This document shows positions 34,270 to 47,800 of a stretch of 64,000 bases of DNA, in pieces. A program made the translations under genes and the position numbers. The notes beneath the pieces are model-generated. The model made no database searches and had not been told where the DNA came from. It saw only the letters and a list, made by a program, of their open reading frames with translations. Source of the DNA: Gibbula magus (Eukaryota; Mollusca; Gastropoda; Trochida; Trochidae); the NCBI GenBank assembly GCA_936450465.1, contig OW388289.1, positions 72,166,420 through 72,230,419 on the forward strand. The letters run 5' to 3'. Position 1 is the stretch's first letter. The number at the start of each line of letters is the position of its first letter.

Positions 34270-37200
34270 TGTTAAAAAGGACTTCTTGATGTTTTGAGAG
34301 GAAATATGGTATAGTTTCAAAATCTATATTGAATTAAAAGGGCAGTAATATATCCTGAATTCACTGCTTGGTCAATGTATAGCACAGTGGCATTTAATAT
34401 TCATGTCTTCCCGATTTGTACATAACTATGGTAAACAGTGAATTCAAGCAAACAAATATTTTACAAGTACATATCGGAAACAAAGAATCTATTTTTTATC
34501 AGCTTTACAAATAAATTTTAGTTAAATAAAGCTGAGAAATTTGACATTGATCCAACGAGGACTTATTTTATGAAAATTATTTATCCTGGACTAAATTAAC
34601 ATGCAAGTCTATGGAAATAACGTCACCATCCGTTAACTTATGGCACTGCACTGTATAAGGAAAATAATATTAAGATGAATTGAGTCTCCAAAAACATTAA
34701 CGCCTAAAATTTAGTATGCAATGATTTCTTAGGTTCCCTTTTGAATGTATTTACATAAGTCTGTTTCAGGATGTCAACATTTAAGAATCCAGTCTTTGTT
34801 TCAGGTCTTCAGTCTTACCTTATCTCGTTAGGGTCAGGTATCTATTCTTTCATGTTTATCAGGTGTGTTTGTCTCTTGATTAGGTTTAATCATTACAGAT
34901 TAAAAGTCACTATGATCTGATCAAGTAGGCTTGTTTTACCTGATTTTGATTAGATATTGTGGATTTATTGATACCAGGTGAAAATTACCTGGTCTTATCA
35001 TCCAGGTGTAATTATAGGCTTGATTGGTACTGATCAGTGAGCAGTTGATGCCTGACTTGGCACTTTCACTCTTGGGTTAGTTTCTGAAATGAAATTTTTA
35101 GACAGAAAATAGTTTGAAAGTGAATTGTCTATGTATTGTCAGATATGCATCTCTCATCAATTCATGTGATAAAAGCAGAATGAAATTTTTTTGTGGCTTT
35201 ATACAATTACTTTATTCTGTGAAAGGCGACATTTTGACAGCTAGAAATCTTATTATTGTAAGGCAAGAATAGAATATTGTCTTTCATGAAATAAAGAAGT
35301 AGAAACACATAACAAATAAGTTGTATATCCATAAAAACAACCCTCATTCTTCATCAAACATTCTAATAGTGAATGCCCATCTAAAAAGTTATCAGGTGAA
35401 TGTTTAATGGTCAGAGCAATAACCAGGTAAAGCAAACCCCAGCACTCTTGTTATGTACAGAATCTCTATCCCAATTAAACACTACACCATGGTAAGCAAA
35501 TGCAGTTCTCGTAACACGTTTTTAATCTTGTCCCTGCACCTTCAGTCATGTCTTTTGTTAAGTAACATGCATCCAGGTAAATTGTCTTAAATCTTTTTAA
35601 TGACACACACCTGCAGGTGAGAAAGGGTTACTTTTCCAGGTGTATTCAGCACATGGATAGGTAGGTAAAGACATTAAAGGCAGATTAAGACATCACACGT
35701 TTGTAGGCTGTATTTATTTGGCACCTGATCAATCAAGAATTCAATTAATGGCTCTTTTGATGCCCATTAATTACAAGTTAGTGTTAACTGCCCTTAATGG
35801 CCCCTCCTAGACAAGTAAGAGTTAACCTTTGACTCAGAGTAAGCTGAACCCTTTGATTTAAATCTCAGCCAGTCAGTCAATGGTAGCTTTGATGGGGAAA
35901 TGTGTATGCTTCTAGATGATGCTCTATCATTTTGATTTACACTTAAGCTACAGAATTAAGTGTTGCTACACCATTCTGAAGACCAGTTTACAGGAATTAC
36001 AATTTATAAACAAAGGGATTGATTCAGAATTTGGATCTCCAAGTACAGGGTTAAACTTTATTTTTCACTTTCCTATCTCAACGGTAGTGATTTCTGTAAA
36101 CTTAGAATTGTTGTCAATAATTAACTGATTCTGCAGCTAATTAAATTGTTGAAATTTTAAAATAAGTATTTAGATACATTTTCATCTTTCAGATTCTCTT
36201 AAACATGCAGACATTACATGAACAAATAAGATGGGGCATTAGATATATTATTTTCGCTTTATACTCACTGATTCAAGTGAAATCTAAAGTCATTTGAGTC
36301 TCAAAGACCAATTATTGGTGATCTAGCAGTAAAAATAATTTAAACCATTATTAATCTTAAAATCTTAAAAAGTAACAGATTAAATCTTAGAAAGCAACAA
36401 TTAGACCTTTATTATTTTATTTGTAGACAGACATAACACTGACCAGTGAGTTCGTAATTTTTGTCAAATGTGACATTGATTCTGCAATGTCAAGCTTTCA
36501 AATGAAATATCCTATACGTTAAATTATAAGTTATGAAAGTAACATTTTTAACCCGGAGTAAGTTTTCTTATCTTTAACAAATACTCTATCAGATTAAACC
36601 TCTTTGACCAAACATTTAGCAATCTCTCGTCCACTTGACCAATACGCCAATGATGCTGAAGTGGTCACTATATACTGACCAGTCCCACATGATCAAAGAC
36701 ATTACATCATGAGAAGATTGGGTGCCATGTCCACCTTCAGTAACATGTACCGTCCACTGATTGAAGTAGAGTAACATAGAGACTGAAGTGTGAACTGACA
36801 TGCCTACATCCTTTACCATCACTTGGGATAGAGAGGGATTAATTACCTCCCTTTGATGTAACTCTTCAGTGTCTGGAGGTTACAGAACTTACTTAGGATT
36901 TATATTAGGCTTCTCGCTTCTTGGTACTGAAGAACAGGTTGCCATTCATACCAATTGGTGTTGGTTCTCAAACCAGTGTGATCCTATTGGATGCTAAGTT
37001 CTTTTGGATAATGTCATTCTCTCCCCCGTGTCGGAGGTTATTCAACTCGTACGTCTGTTACAATTTATTTTGTTTAACTTCCCCCAGGTGTGAAAATATG
37101 CTACATGGATACGGTTCTTATTTCTATAAAAAAAAAATCATCTTACATTTTGACTGACTTTGTGTCTTTATTTGTTGAAAGAACTGGCTCTTGTCTTCTC

Positions 37201-38870
37201 AACTGTTACTGGAACAGACCAAGTGCTCAGTTTGAAACCAAATCACTGATTGCACTACTAACTTTGATTGTAACCAATCAGGATTCTCTATAACTCGCAC
37301 AAGAAAGCTGTCATATTTGAACAGAAGTTATGTTGGTACATTTAGGAATACAACAAAATATAAACATACAAATGCTGGTGTATTAACCTTCAAGTCTTTG
37401 AGGGGCATTTAGAAGTTGTTATCCAGAAAATATTGTTTTCTTTTAAATTAACTTTACCTGAATATTCTAGATAGCAAGCCAATTCTAGATTATTCCATTC
37501 AAATCAGTGAATCATTAGGCAATACTTTAAACAGCAGATAAAGTGTTAAAGGGACACTCCTTTTGTTATTGTCGTAACATAGGTCAAAAGTTACCAAGGG
37601 TGTTATTGTATCGAGAAGTAATGACTTGTCGAAAATTACCAATTTTAATGCCAATCAGTTCATTATAGTTACATTATTAAGATGTTTTGTCGTGATTATG
37701 AAACATCTATCACCACTCATGTTCAGAATATATTGTTTGATTACTAAGCATTCAAGAAACAATTATATATTTATGTGTGAGCTCAAATTTGTTATAAACA
37801 AAAAATTGTTGTATGTTACATGCATTTTACATTTTACTTATAAAAATACATGCTTACAGATGAAATCAGCATTGTAGTAGCTTTATTTCATGATGAACAG
37901 ACATACAAATTAAAGAAGTTCTTGATGAATGACACAAAATGGGTACTAACTATTAATGTGAAGCCTGCTCCTAGTTAATATCCCCAGGTATATATCAGAG
38001 CATTTGAGTTTTCCTAAATTACCCAGAAAATGGTAAGATTACAATAAAGTTGCCCAAGATGAAAATCAAGTATTAAGTAACTTGATGAAATTTCAAAACC
38101 CAATTTGTTTTTACCTTCAAAATGATATGCTGAAGCAATCAGCTTTTCCTAAATCATCCAAACTATTGTGAGATGCTTGACAAACAATCTCCACAAATAT
38201 TGACATTTGTTCCCAACATTTCGGGATGGGATCACAAGCAGGCCTTGTCTTTATGATGTTCATGGCAAAATATGTCAACAACAAATTCTTCAGAATTGCA
38301 AATTGCAAATTGCTCTTCAGGGATTTGTGTTTACGATTTGCATAGCGGGTTTAGTCTTAATTTTGTAAATAACCAATCAGAAAATATTGACATTGGAAAT
38401 CGTGCATATTTATCATTTTTGTCAGAGTAAATAGATTTTGATTGTTTTGTTGTCGACATGAATAATCTTTGTTAGATTAATTGCCGCCATTGGGTGCATT
38501 GTTTCTTTGTGTGATCTATCAGGTGCTTTCATATCGTATATGAATAGAAAGTAATAATTGATTTTGAAAAGAAATGAAAATAAAAGTAGTGTTTGAATGA
38601 ATTACAGGAATTGAAATTTGGTAAAGAAGATTATGAAAGGTAAATAGTAGGAAATATGTCAAAACTTTGCTAGTAGTAATATTACCTGTCAAGATCAGGT
38701 TAAGTATGACATATTCCATTCCTATGGCCATTCTTGACACACAAGCTACACTTAAAGGTTAAGAATCCCCGGAGCTATACACGTTTCAAGGATAAGGCCC
38801 ACCGAGTTCACTTGCATAGTTCTGTGCAAGTAGGTTAGTCTTAGATTTAGACTCTGAAAAAAGTATTTTT
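34270..38870. other. Long non-coding stretch, rich in CAGGT/ACCTG words in places
   Basis: No gene recognised in 4.6 kb. Around 34840-35040 and 35570-35650 there are repeated aggtg, acctg and caggta words (for example cacctgcaggtgag near 35610). CAGGTG/CACCTG is the E-box bound by Snail/ZEB-type factors. A fragment of the dispersed repeat also found at 51265 lies at 37405-37440 (gaagttgttatccagaaaat). Short frames at 36616-36822, 36921-37157 and 37626-37877 lack support. Confidence 0.4.
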
Positions 38871-38876
38871 TCTGAA

Positions 38877-39005
38877 AATATCACCATTTTATTAAATATT
38901 GAAAAGGAGACTGTAAGAAATTAGATTTTCAGTAAAAAGAGGCTTCTTTTCAATATTGTTGTCAATATATTTTTCAGAGTCTAAGTGTTACCATAGGCTA
39001 ACAGG
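38877..39005 (+). repeat. Dispersed repeat shared with 22735-22835
   Basis: caccattttattaaatattg, gtaagaaattagatt and cagagtctaagtgttacc are collinear with the copy near 22.7 kb. Class unknown. Confidence 0.65.
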
Positions 39006-39733
39006 AAGCCCAATGCCCTTATTTCAGAAAGCCTTCTTAATATGCCCAGGGTGGCCTGAACCCATACCTTTAACATTGAGTTACACTCACCTAAGAGTGA
39101 GCAATCTCTGTGCAAGAAGGTTGAGGTTTCATGATTAGAAATATCTGTTTCATGACCCCCTTCTGTACATAGTCTACCTGACTGTTTAGTCTATCACCTA
39201 ACTTACTTGTACCTTTCTCGTTAGACAAGGTAAACACTGATGTTCATAAATTACCTTTGGTTTATCTTCATCTGTCTAATGGGTAAACTTATTTTCTATA
39301 TTAATCTTGTAGAGGAATTTAGCTCCACCATGCTTTCAGTATGGGATCTTGAAAGTTTTTCTCTCCATTGCTGTTGTATTTTCATATTGAAATGAGTACA
39401 GATTTTTAAAATTACTTTTTAATGCCAAATAGTTGTAGTTTGAACTTTGTTTAAATTGTTGAACATGATTATACTTTTGAAACATTGTTCTGTTGTTACA
39501 AGTTTTGGATTGTCTTGTTTTAAGATATTTCATTCAGGATTTGGACAACTTACTAAGAACAACCTGCTCACTAAGTTTTGGCTAAATTAGCATATCTCCT
39601 GACCTTAATCTGACCTTTTAGAATATCCTTTAAAATGTTTAAAACTTTAAACCAAAATGTGCATGTGACTTCAGACAAAATTTCAACAAATGTTGCAAAT
39701 TGCAAAAGTGATATTTAGCCATTCATTAGCCAA

Positions 39734-39988
39734 TTAAAGGGACAACTGAAGGATTTCAAACTTGAGGTTTTATAAGTCTCTCTCTAAATGATCAAAACAC
39801 TGCTGCTTTTAACAACAAATATGTAAGATGTTTGAACATTGTAATTTTAAATGGAAGACCCCAAATTCCAAATATATGTTTTACAATAACAATCCCCTTT
39901 CAGAGGGGGAAATCTGACATTGAAATCAGATTCCAATTCTAATTCTAAATAATAGCTTTTATGAATAAATATGACAGTGTCACTTTAA
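39734..39988. mobile_element. Possible TTAA-flanked MITE
   Basis: TTAA at 39734-39737 is followed by agggacaactg. The complement-like cagtgtcact precedes TTAA at 39985-39988. The terminal pairing is short, so this is tentative. It overlaps the local duplication described next. Confidence 0.3.
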
Positions 39989-40135
39989 ATGAATGATACA
40001 AAATTCCAAATTTATCCTTTCTATACTAATCCTTTTATGGGGTAAATCTGACTTTATTGAAATCAATCTTTCCAATTTTCTAATTCTAACAACGTTTATG
40101 AATAAATATGACCGTGTCACTTTAATGTAACACAA
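39862..40135 (+). repeat. Two diverged tandem copies of about 140 bp
   Basis: aaattccaaatatatg ... gggaaatctgac ... tttatgaataaatatgacag, then gtgtcactttaa recurs as aaattccaaatttatc ... ggtaaatctgac ... tttatgaataaatatgaccg and gtgtcactttaa. Confidence 0.8.
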
Positions 40136-40554
40136 TATCCCAACTTTCAGATATGATTTCATCCTCATAAAGGGTTATATGAAGGGGATTCTGATACCAT
40201 TGAAACAGCTCTCTGTGCTGACCTACTTTTAGATTCTGTGACCTGAACGCTTCTCATTCAACAGAAATCCAAATAATTCGATTTGGGGTGTTAAAATTTA
40301 ACACAAGGTTGCTTCAATAGCTATTTAATGCCCAATAAATCTCCAGGGTCTGGTCCTTGGTGAATGACCACTTTGAAAGTCTTGCTCCGAGAGCTGCTAC
40401 AACCCCACTAATCAGTGAAACCTTTGAAGCAAATAATTCTTGGGTACTGAGGTGAGCCCTCTGAAATAGCAAACATGGCTATAGGATAGGACAGTTATAT
40501 ACCTGGTAGATTTGTTTAAATGAATTATAAATTTCGACAAAATATGAAGGTGTG

Positions 40555-41113
40555 CATGATACAAAATTATTGTCTGAGTAGTTTAGTTGGATTCCTTGCG
40601 TAAAGTAAGAAACAAAATTAATGCCCCATATCTTTTTAAATAAGTTTGAATTTCTTTGAGGGATGTAATAGAAAATGAGAGATGCTGTTATAAAATTAAA
40701 GCTCAGTTACCAGCATAATTTTTAAATAATTAAACCTAAGCATCATTTTTCAGTTCATCTGAACCCCTATCCAACCCAGACCCCAACCTCTCACACCCTT
40801 ATTTCCCCAAACTCATCAATAACTGTACATCATGATACAAAGTTATTGTCTGAGTAGATTAGTGGGATTCCTTTCATAAATTAGGAAAAAATTAATGCCC
40901 GATATTTTAAAAAATAAGTTAGAATTTCTTTGAGGGCTGTTATACAATAATAAAGATGCTGAAAATAAAATAAAAGCTTGGTTTGAAATCAATTAGACAT
41001 AAGTATAATTATTCAGATTATCTCTAGCACAAAACCTCTATCCACCTAGGACCTTCTAATCCATCATCCCCTACATCCCCCTACATCCCCCTTCTCTCCA
41101 TCAAACTCATCAA
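40555..41113 (+). repeat. Tandem duplication, period about 276-294 bp
   Basis: Copy 1 starts at catgatacaaaattattgtc (40555) and copy 2 at catgatacaaagttattgtc (40831). Shared blocks include aaattaatgcccc/gatat, gaatttctttgaggg and aaactcatcaa. A SINE is inserted at the end of copy 2, and copy 1 keeps the uninterrupted site. Confidence 0.88.
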
Positions 41114-41439
41114 GGGGGGCGGGATAGCACAGTGGTTAGCACGTTCGGCTTCAGAGCAAGAGGTCCGGAGTTCGAATCCTGCCAGGGGCACGGCTACTTT
41201 GTCTGCAGTAGAGAACTGTTCTACATGCAGTAAGGTTTGGGTGCAATGCTACACTGAATTTCAGTGCAGTACCACCCATGGTTCGCTAGTTCCAGTCAAT
41301 GCTCGCAGGTTTCACCGCAATGCATAGCCACAAGGCGTTGCAGGCTTTCTCCCTGCCTTAATACTAGCAGCCGTGATAAAGGTGAAATACTCTTGAAAGC
41401 GGCGTTAAACCCCAACTCACCTCACCTCACCTCACCTCG
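41114..41439 (+). mobile_element. SINE family A, full length, 10-bp target duplication
   Basis: The head gcgggatagcacagtggtta and gagttcgaatcctgcc, the full body and a (CACCT)n tail are all present. The direct repeat aactcatcaa flanks it (41104-41113 and 41440-41449). The unoccupied counterpart is at about 40808-40819 in the first copy of the tandem duplication. Confidence 0.95.
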
Positions 41440-41459
41440 AACTCATCAATGACTGAAAA

Positions 41460-42290
41460 TCACAAGCCATGTGCAATTCTGTTGTGTCTGTTCTTGATCC
41501 CAAAATTACTGTTATAATTAAAAAATACTGTATATGATAGCAAATATGCCCTTTATGAACAGGTGCTCTAAACATGGACAACAGAGTTAATTTACTTCAT
41601 TTTCTAATAACATAGATAAAATTGGGTAATACTTAGCATCCCTTGTACATATTTTCTCGTAAAGCTCCAAGTCATCAATTATGATATTAGTTCATCAAAA
41701 GAAAACTATTCTTAATAAAAGATTTGGGCAAGTCTAGATTCAACTAAACAGATTTATAACTGCTTCTTCATTACATTACATTAGATAGTCTCAATTTCAA
41801 ATTTCTTACCTAGAATTTAATATCAGGGACTGGCTCTCTGTAGTCTACTATTTCAATTACATGATATCACCATCAGTTCAGTCTATTAATCACATCCCTG
41901 TGACACCTATTGCTACAAGACACCTTGTCTAAGACATTTATCTGTAACTCAATCACCTTGTTGGTGGTTGTTGCCTATATCGGGATAGAAACAATACCTA
42001 TATTGGAAATATGCTATTCTATCAGTTAGATTAACGTCAGGACGAACCCTGGAATGATCCAGATATAGATATGATATGTGTTCATCCATGATTACTTCAA
42101 AATATTTATATTGTTTTCATTCTTTTCTGGAGGAATAATAGTTGTGTGAGAAGAGTGTGTCTTTAATAAAGAATTCCTGTGTTCATATTTCTATGTGGGA
42201 TTCATGTAAGACTTAAATAAAGAATTTGATGTCCTGTAGGTTATTTCTCTGCACTATATAAGCCTCTGCCATAAATGAAATAGTTTTGAA
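41460..42290. other. Non-coding stretch, no gene seen
   Basis: AT-rich unique-looking sequence; no motif recognised. Confidence 0.45.
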
Positions 42291-42298
42291 ATCTTCAC

Positions 42299-42433
42299 CA
42301 GTGGTGGATCCAGGGGGGTGGTATGGGGGGATCCGGACCAACCCCTTTTGCACGAGCAGGTATGGAAAAAAAGTTTTGGACCCTCCCCCCCCCCCCTCCC
42401 CCACTTTTCCCAAAATTCCTGGATCCGTCACTG
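42299..42433. mobile_element. 135-bp MITE with CAGTGGTGGATCCAGG ends
   Basis: The left end cagtggtggatccagg and the right end cctggatccgtcactg are near-perfect complements. A G-rich left half and a C-run right half give a strong hairpin. It is flanked by the 5-bp direct repeat ttcac (42294-42298 and 42434-42438). Related ends occur at 16054/16367, about 12868-12885 and about 49958-49977, so it is a small dispersed family. The two opposed frames here are palindrome artefacts. The superfamily is not settled. Confidence 0.85.
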
Positions 42434-42439
42434 TTCACA

Positions 42440-43310
42440 AACCAAAAATCGTATTCCCTCATCTAATTGAGTTGACCTTGGACTCATCACTGTAACTGAT
42501 GTTATTTTTGTTAATTTCTGGGTCAAATTTTTATTTCAGCGTTTTATACCAAGCCACGTACTACATTGATTTTATTTTGATATCAAACAATAGCAATTAA
42601 TTCCAATCAAAACTCGCCCATCAGTTTAAAAAACATCCTTCCCGTGTTTTACTATAGCCCATTCCAGGTACTATGAGCGATGTTATTTTTTTACCCCCAG
42701 GTGAACAAACTCAATTTATTTCGGTGTATTTGCCGTCGCAAAGTCGTTGTGTTGAGATTTATTCACGAGGTTGTGATCACAGCGAGAGGAAGATGAAAAG
42801 TCCCACCCAGTGGTTCGAACATGAAAAGTTCCTTTCAATCTCTGCTCTATAGGTAGGAAATAGGTACATGTGTGTTTTCATTATAAACAGTCTGTACACT
42901 GGGAGTTATTTTCTTGTTTGAAAGTGGTTGTTTTCATTTGCAACAAAATTTACAAGCAGGAGCTGTTTTTATGTTGTTATAACACTGACTCATCTAATTT
43001 TGAAATTTTACCTGGATCATGAAGTGATTGGTCTATATAAGGAGATCTAGTTTGTCGCTCTTACTACCTGTATCCTCAAATTCAGGTGTGAAATTGACTT
43101 AGATTGAAATCATTGTTATTGACAAGGGATGTTTTTATATTTTGATAATGCTGACTCATCATTTTTTAAATATTACGGCATCTTCGTGGGATTTGTCTTT
43201 ATAAAAAGGTTTCAAAACTGCAAGTGTGAAATATCCTAAATGATTTATTCGATCAATATGAGATATATTTTTATATTCTAATGTGCTGAAGTAATAAGTT
43301 GCAAACCATT
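42440..43310. other. Non-coding stretch, no gene seen
   Basis: AT-rich; no motif recognised. Confidence 0.45.
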
Positions 43311-43320
43311 CTGCACGGCT

Positions 43321-43562
43321 AGATTACAGGAATAACAATTTGCTAAGAATTGGAAATATCCAAGATAGGTTACTGGCTAGAGCTGTCCCAGAAAACTTCA
43401 GTATCCACAGTAATGGGTTTGTGCCAATTAAGCGATTCTGTGTGGCAATTATACAGGAATAGCAGCGTGTTAAGAAATGAACGTACTGAAGCTATCCCTG
43501 AAAACTTCAGTATCCACAGTAACTGGTTAGTACCAATCCATTCCAGAATGATCTTCAGGAAT
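43321..43562 (+). repeat. Tandem duplication of about 120 bp
   Basis: attacaggaataacaatttg ... gaaaacttcagtatccacag, then taatgggtttgtgccaat recurs as attatacaggaatagcag ... gaaaacttcagtatccacag, then taactggttagtaccaat. The 104-codon frame spanning it has no domain. Confidence 0.85.
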
Positions 43563-43569
43563 CATAACT

Positions 43570-44760
43570 CTCTATTACAGGTGATACCAAGGACTAATGA
43601 TAGGCATACCTGCATTATATTTGCGTTAGCAGGTAAAGCGTTTAAGTGCTGTTTAGTGGGTTAGGTGTAATAACGTTAGTAGACTCCACCGTTTAGTGGG
43701 GCATCTAAATAAGCGCTAATCTAGTTGAGAAGTCCTGATTTTGGTCCTGCCCCATGACTGTGTATAAATAAGAGCCTTTAATACAGTCTAGTTCCATATA
43801 AAGCAAGTTGAGACAAACTGAATATGGAACTAAAAGTTTAAAGAAATGAAATCATAGCAATGAAGATGCAGGACTTATCAAAATTCAAAATTTTAGTCTA
43901 TCCTGATTCATGATCACTTTGCAAATAATTTATTAACAAATTATTTACCTTATATTTTGCATGATCATATAGTAATAAGGATATATTTATATATTTTCGA
44001 GATATTTATATATTTCTCTGGTACACTTCTTGTTCAGGTCAAGGGCATCGTCTAACCTGAGGGAAAGTGTTCAGCAGTTAAAGGGTTAAGTTATACTTAC
44101 AACCAGTGAATGCACTGTGTATAAATAGATTCAGCTTACCTGAATAGCATGATCAAGCTCTGTAAATACTTTAATCAATACAGGTATAAAATATTTTTTT
44201 ACTTGATACTATACTTAGCTCTTTACCTGTGTGTAAAGTGTGTGAAACAAAAGTATAACAGTATATTTAAATGAATATGTAAATTTAAATTTAAAGGTCT
44301 CGTTAACTAAACGTGTGCCTCAAGACAGGTAGATAAACAGATCTCCTTGCACCTGCCCTACCTGGATCCGACCACCTTTATACCTGCATGGCCCCTTTAA
44401 GATTACCTAGTTATATACACTGGGCGTTTACCCTAACAACATCAGGTGTCTCGACAGGTATGAAAAACTATTTAAAATATCTGTAATGATGTAATTAATC
44501 AAATAGTCATTAATGAGGTCACACTTGTGTAGTTTGAACATGTATAGGCAAACCTTATAGATATTCAAAGATTATTTGTAAATATTGTGTAAATTTTGTA
44601 AGTGTTCCACGGTTGAGTGGTCAGGTAGACTGTGTACCCCCCATTCCCCCCTCGGTCCTCAGGTATGTGTTGAATTGCCGTACAAAGCTGTCAAGGAAGC
44701 AGCAGACCCAGCAATGATAAATAGACCTTGCAAAGAAACAGCAGTTTTACACACCTTGAG
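43570..44760. other. Non-coding stretch with clustered CAGGT/ACCTG words
   Basis: Between about 44300 and 44470 there are several cacctg, cctacctgg, tacctg and caggtg words. No gene recognised. Confidence 0.4.
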
Positions 44761-44766
44761 ATAAGA

Positions 44767-44842
44767 TTTGGGATTGAAGATTGTGGATTTGTGATTGACG
44801 ATTGCAGATTTGTGATTGACGATTGCGGATTTGGGATTAGCA
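44767..44842 (+). repeat. Short 21-bp tandem repeat
   Basis: About 3.5 copies of gatttgtgattgacgattgc with variants. On the minus strand it gives a repetitive NHKSAIV peptide, explaining the 75-codon frame here. Confidence 0.85.
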
Positions 44843-44849
44843 GTTTTGC

Positions 44850-47800
44850 ACACCTCCAGGTAGGATTTTGGTGGTGAGATAAGCAATTTTATTTATTCAC
44901 TTCCCAATAAGAATGTGGATTGTCACTCAGTAATTTTACACACCTGTTAAAAGTGTTGAGAATCTGGATTGCTCATTTGCTCACAATAAGGTGAGATACC
45001 AAATTAACGATTAACATTTATACAAACCTGTAAAAAATATTAGAGTATAGATTTGCATTTTGGGGATTTTAAAAATCACTATGTAATATTGTTGATTTGA
45101 AATAAACTTTTTACCTTCATATGAGGTAGTTGACCAATATTACATACCAAGATAAGATTTAAAAATTTTAAATTGATGATTTTGTGTGTAATTTTTAAGG
45201 AAATCAGATTCTATAAAAATACTAAAGTGTGCATCATTGTGGGATAAAATAGCTTCAAATATGATTTCAGTCAATATTGATTTTGTCAACTTTGAAACAG
45301 TTTGAGTCTTATCATAAGTTGAAGAAGTACTCAATTATACATGATGGTGAGAGGGGATAGCTGTCACACAACAAGAGGTAGACAAACTTTGGACCTTGTT
45401 GATAATGTCTTGTTGACATATAGATACTGTATCGTAAACATCACAGTTTCTTATATACAATCCAAGTCTTGACTTATATATGATCTAACTGTTGACTGTT
45501 GTAATGTTCAGTACCCCCCATCATGTTAGTGCTGTTGTTGTTTATATGATCTTCAGGCTCAGGACTGTGCCGCTAGCAAGTGTGTCATATGACGTTTAAG
45601 AAACAAGTGTGAATTTATATAGTAAGGGTTATATACAAGTTTGCACGAGTTACAGAGAACGGACATGGTGTCCTGGAGTTTCTTTCTTTGTTCCCAATTG
45701 TGTTCATGTAATGTTTGCACAATTATGACACTGTGGTTGCTCAGTCAAAGTGATATCGCACATGTGCACATATGATCTATATGGAACTGTTGTTGTAGCC
45801 TATGGATACAAGTATGAAATATTCAGTTTGAGGATTTGTTTATAGTTGATGATTGTTGCAGTTTCTAGTACCCAAGTCACACCGTCTGTTCAGAAAGTAA
45901 AACTATGTGTGAAAAATAATAAATCAGCCATTACACAATATGTGATTAACACAAAATAATTTAGTAAATATAATCTCATAATATTAATTAACAGAAATAA
46001 ATGGGCGTCTGTTGATATATCAATTTATATATTGTTTTACAATTAGGTAAACTATGTGCATTATAATTTGTCTTGAAATAGATGAATGCAGGTTAAATGA
46101 AATGCTTAAGAAGGGACACAGAGTTGTGATTAGTTCAAAATGTTAGGTTCAAAAGTTTAGGTTCCAAGCATAATGAAACATCATGCAGTCTAAAGCTAAA
46201 AGTCTTTATTATTTATGAAGGCTATCAGTTTCATTAGTATACAATAATTCCTATATCTAACGTTGTAAACAACAACTGGCACTATAATCCAGACACCCTT
46301 CTTTCAAGTGTATAATGTAGATATGAAATTGATCCCTTATTTGAAGAGTGTCTGTACCCCCTTGTGTTTTGTTTTGGGAATGACACTAATGTGTTTACTT
46401 ATATACATAGATATCTGCGCTTTGACTGTCAAGAGGTAGAAGGGATTGATTTGGAGTTGATTGGAAATATTTCAGAAAAAAGAAATTTTACAGAAATTGA
46501 GCCGAAAGTTTGATTGTTCCATTTTGAAGCTGATAGGTACTTCAGGGTTAGGACACTTATTAACCTGCATTATCACATTGATTCAAAAGTTTTTTTACCC
46601 ATGATCATATGGTGATAAGCAAAGACTGCTTGAAAATGTCAAAAAGTTGGTAAAACTTTATGATCTGTTGATAATGTTGAAATAATCTATTTTAATGAAT
46701 TTTAAATCTAGTTTCTGCCTGTAATCAGTAAATGCACATACTTACAGATACACAGATATCAACTGCTTTTTGTGATTAAATTTAAAATAAACGATAAAGA
46801 CATAAGATAGTATAAATATTTTATTGACTTGATGTAATTCCAAATGTCTGAATTCCTACAAATGTTATCAGTATTTTTTTTAAGGTTTATGGGAAACAGC
46901 CATGTTCAATCAACGTTTATTTCATGCTATGTTGAATATGAGAAGATTTATCCCATTTCATAACATGAAATATGCACTCTTTATTTATATACATATTATA
47001 CATACGGTACATATTATTTAATAGTTCCTCCACCCCTTTCCCCTGATTTCAAGCCATATGGAGATTAAATATATATTTTAAATAATTTAGTTGCAAATTT
47101 TACTGTTTATTTATGCATCCTATATTATGTAATACATCCGCGTTGATTTCTCGCCAAACTAAGATAAGATATTCATTACAAATTCTCTCAGATAACTTTC
47201 AAATTGTACAAACAATCTCCATGAGAAGTAATTACATTTCAATTAACTGTCTTATCGACTTAGATAGATGATAGATTATATACACAGTTTGTGAAATAGT
47301 TCCTAATTGTTTTGATATATAGAAATCTGTGTTTATTTCACTGACAGGCGTTAATTTCAGATATAGACCACCTACTCAGCCAATCAAACTGAAGATTGAT
47401 AGATACATGTGTTGCCTGTAGATGCCAGAGCTATGTACATTTCAGAGCCTTCATTCCAGACTGCCGTTAATCACTCTGGGCGGTGGTCATGTCAATATGA
47501 CATAAGAAAATAAACTAATTAACCTTATTTTGAAGATTTTTCTTTCATCATGTCATTGCTGTATATCAAAAGAGAGCATTTCAATTATTTATAAAGTTGT
47601 TAATTACATAAATGAGTTAATTTCTTGTTTAACTATTCGTGATATCGAGTTAATCATTCTATTTCTAGTTGAAAGTTCATTATCAGATATCTATTTCAGG
47701 TACATTTGCATGATAAAGCTTTCTTTGGATTCCTTTTTGGGGAGAATTCTAATTTAAAGCCGACAATACTCCTACCTGTTTGTCAAATCCATCTATACTT

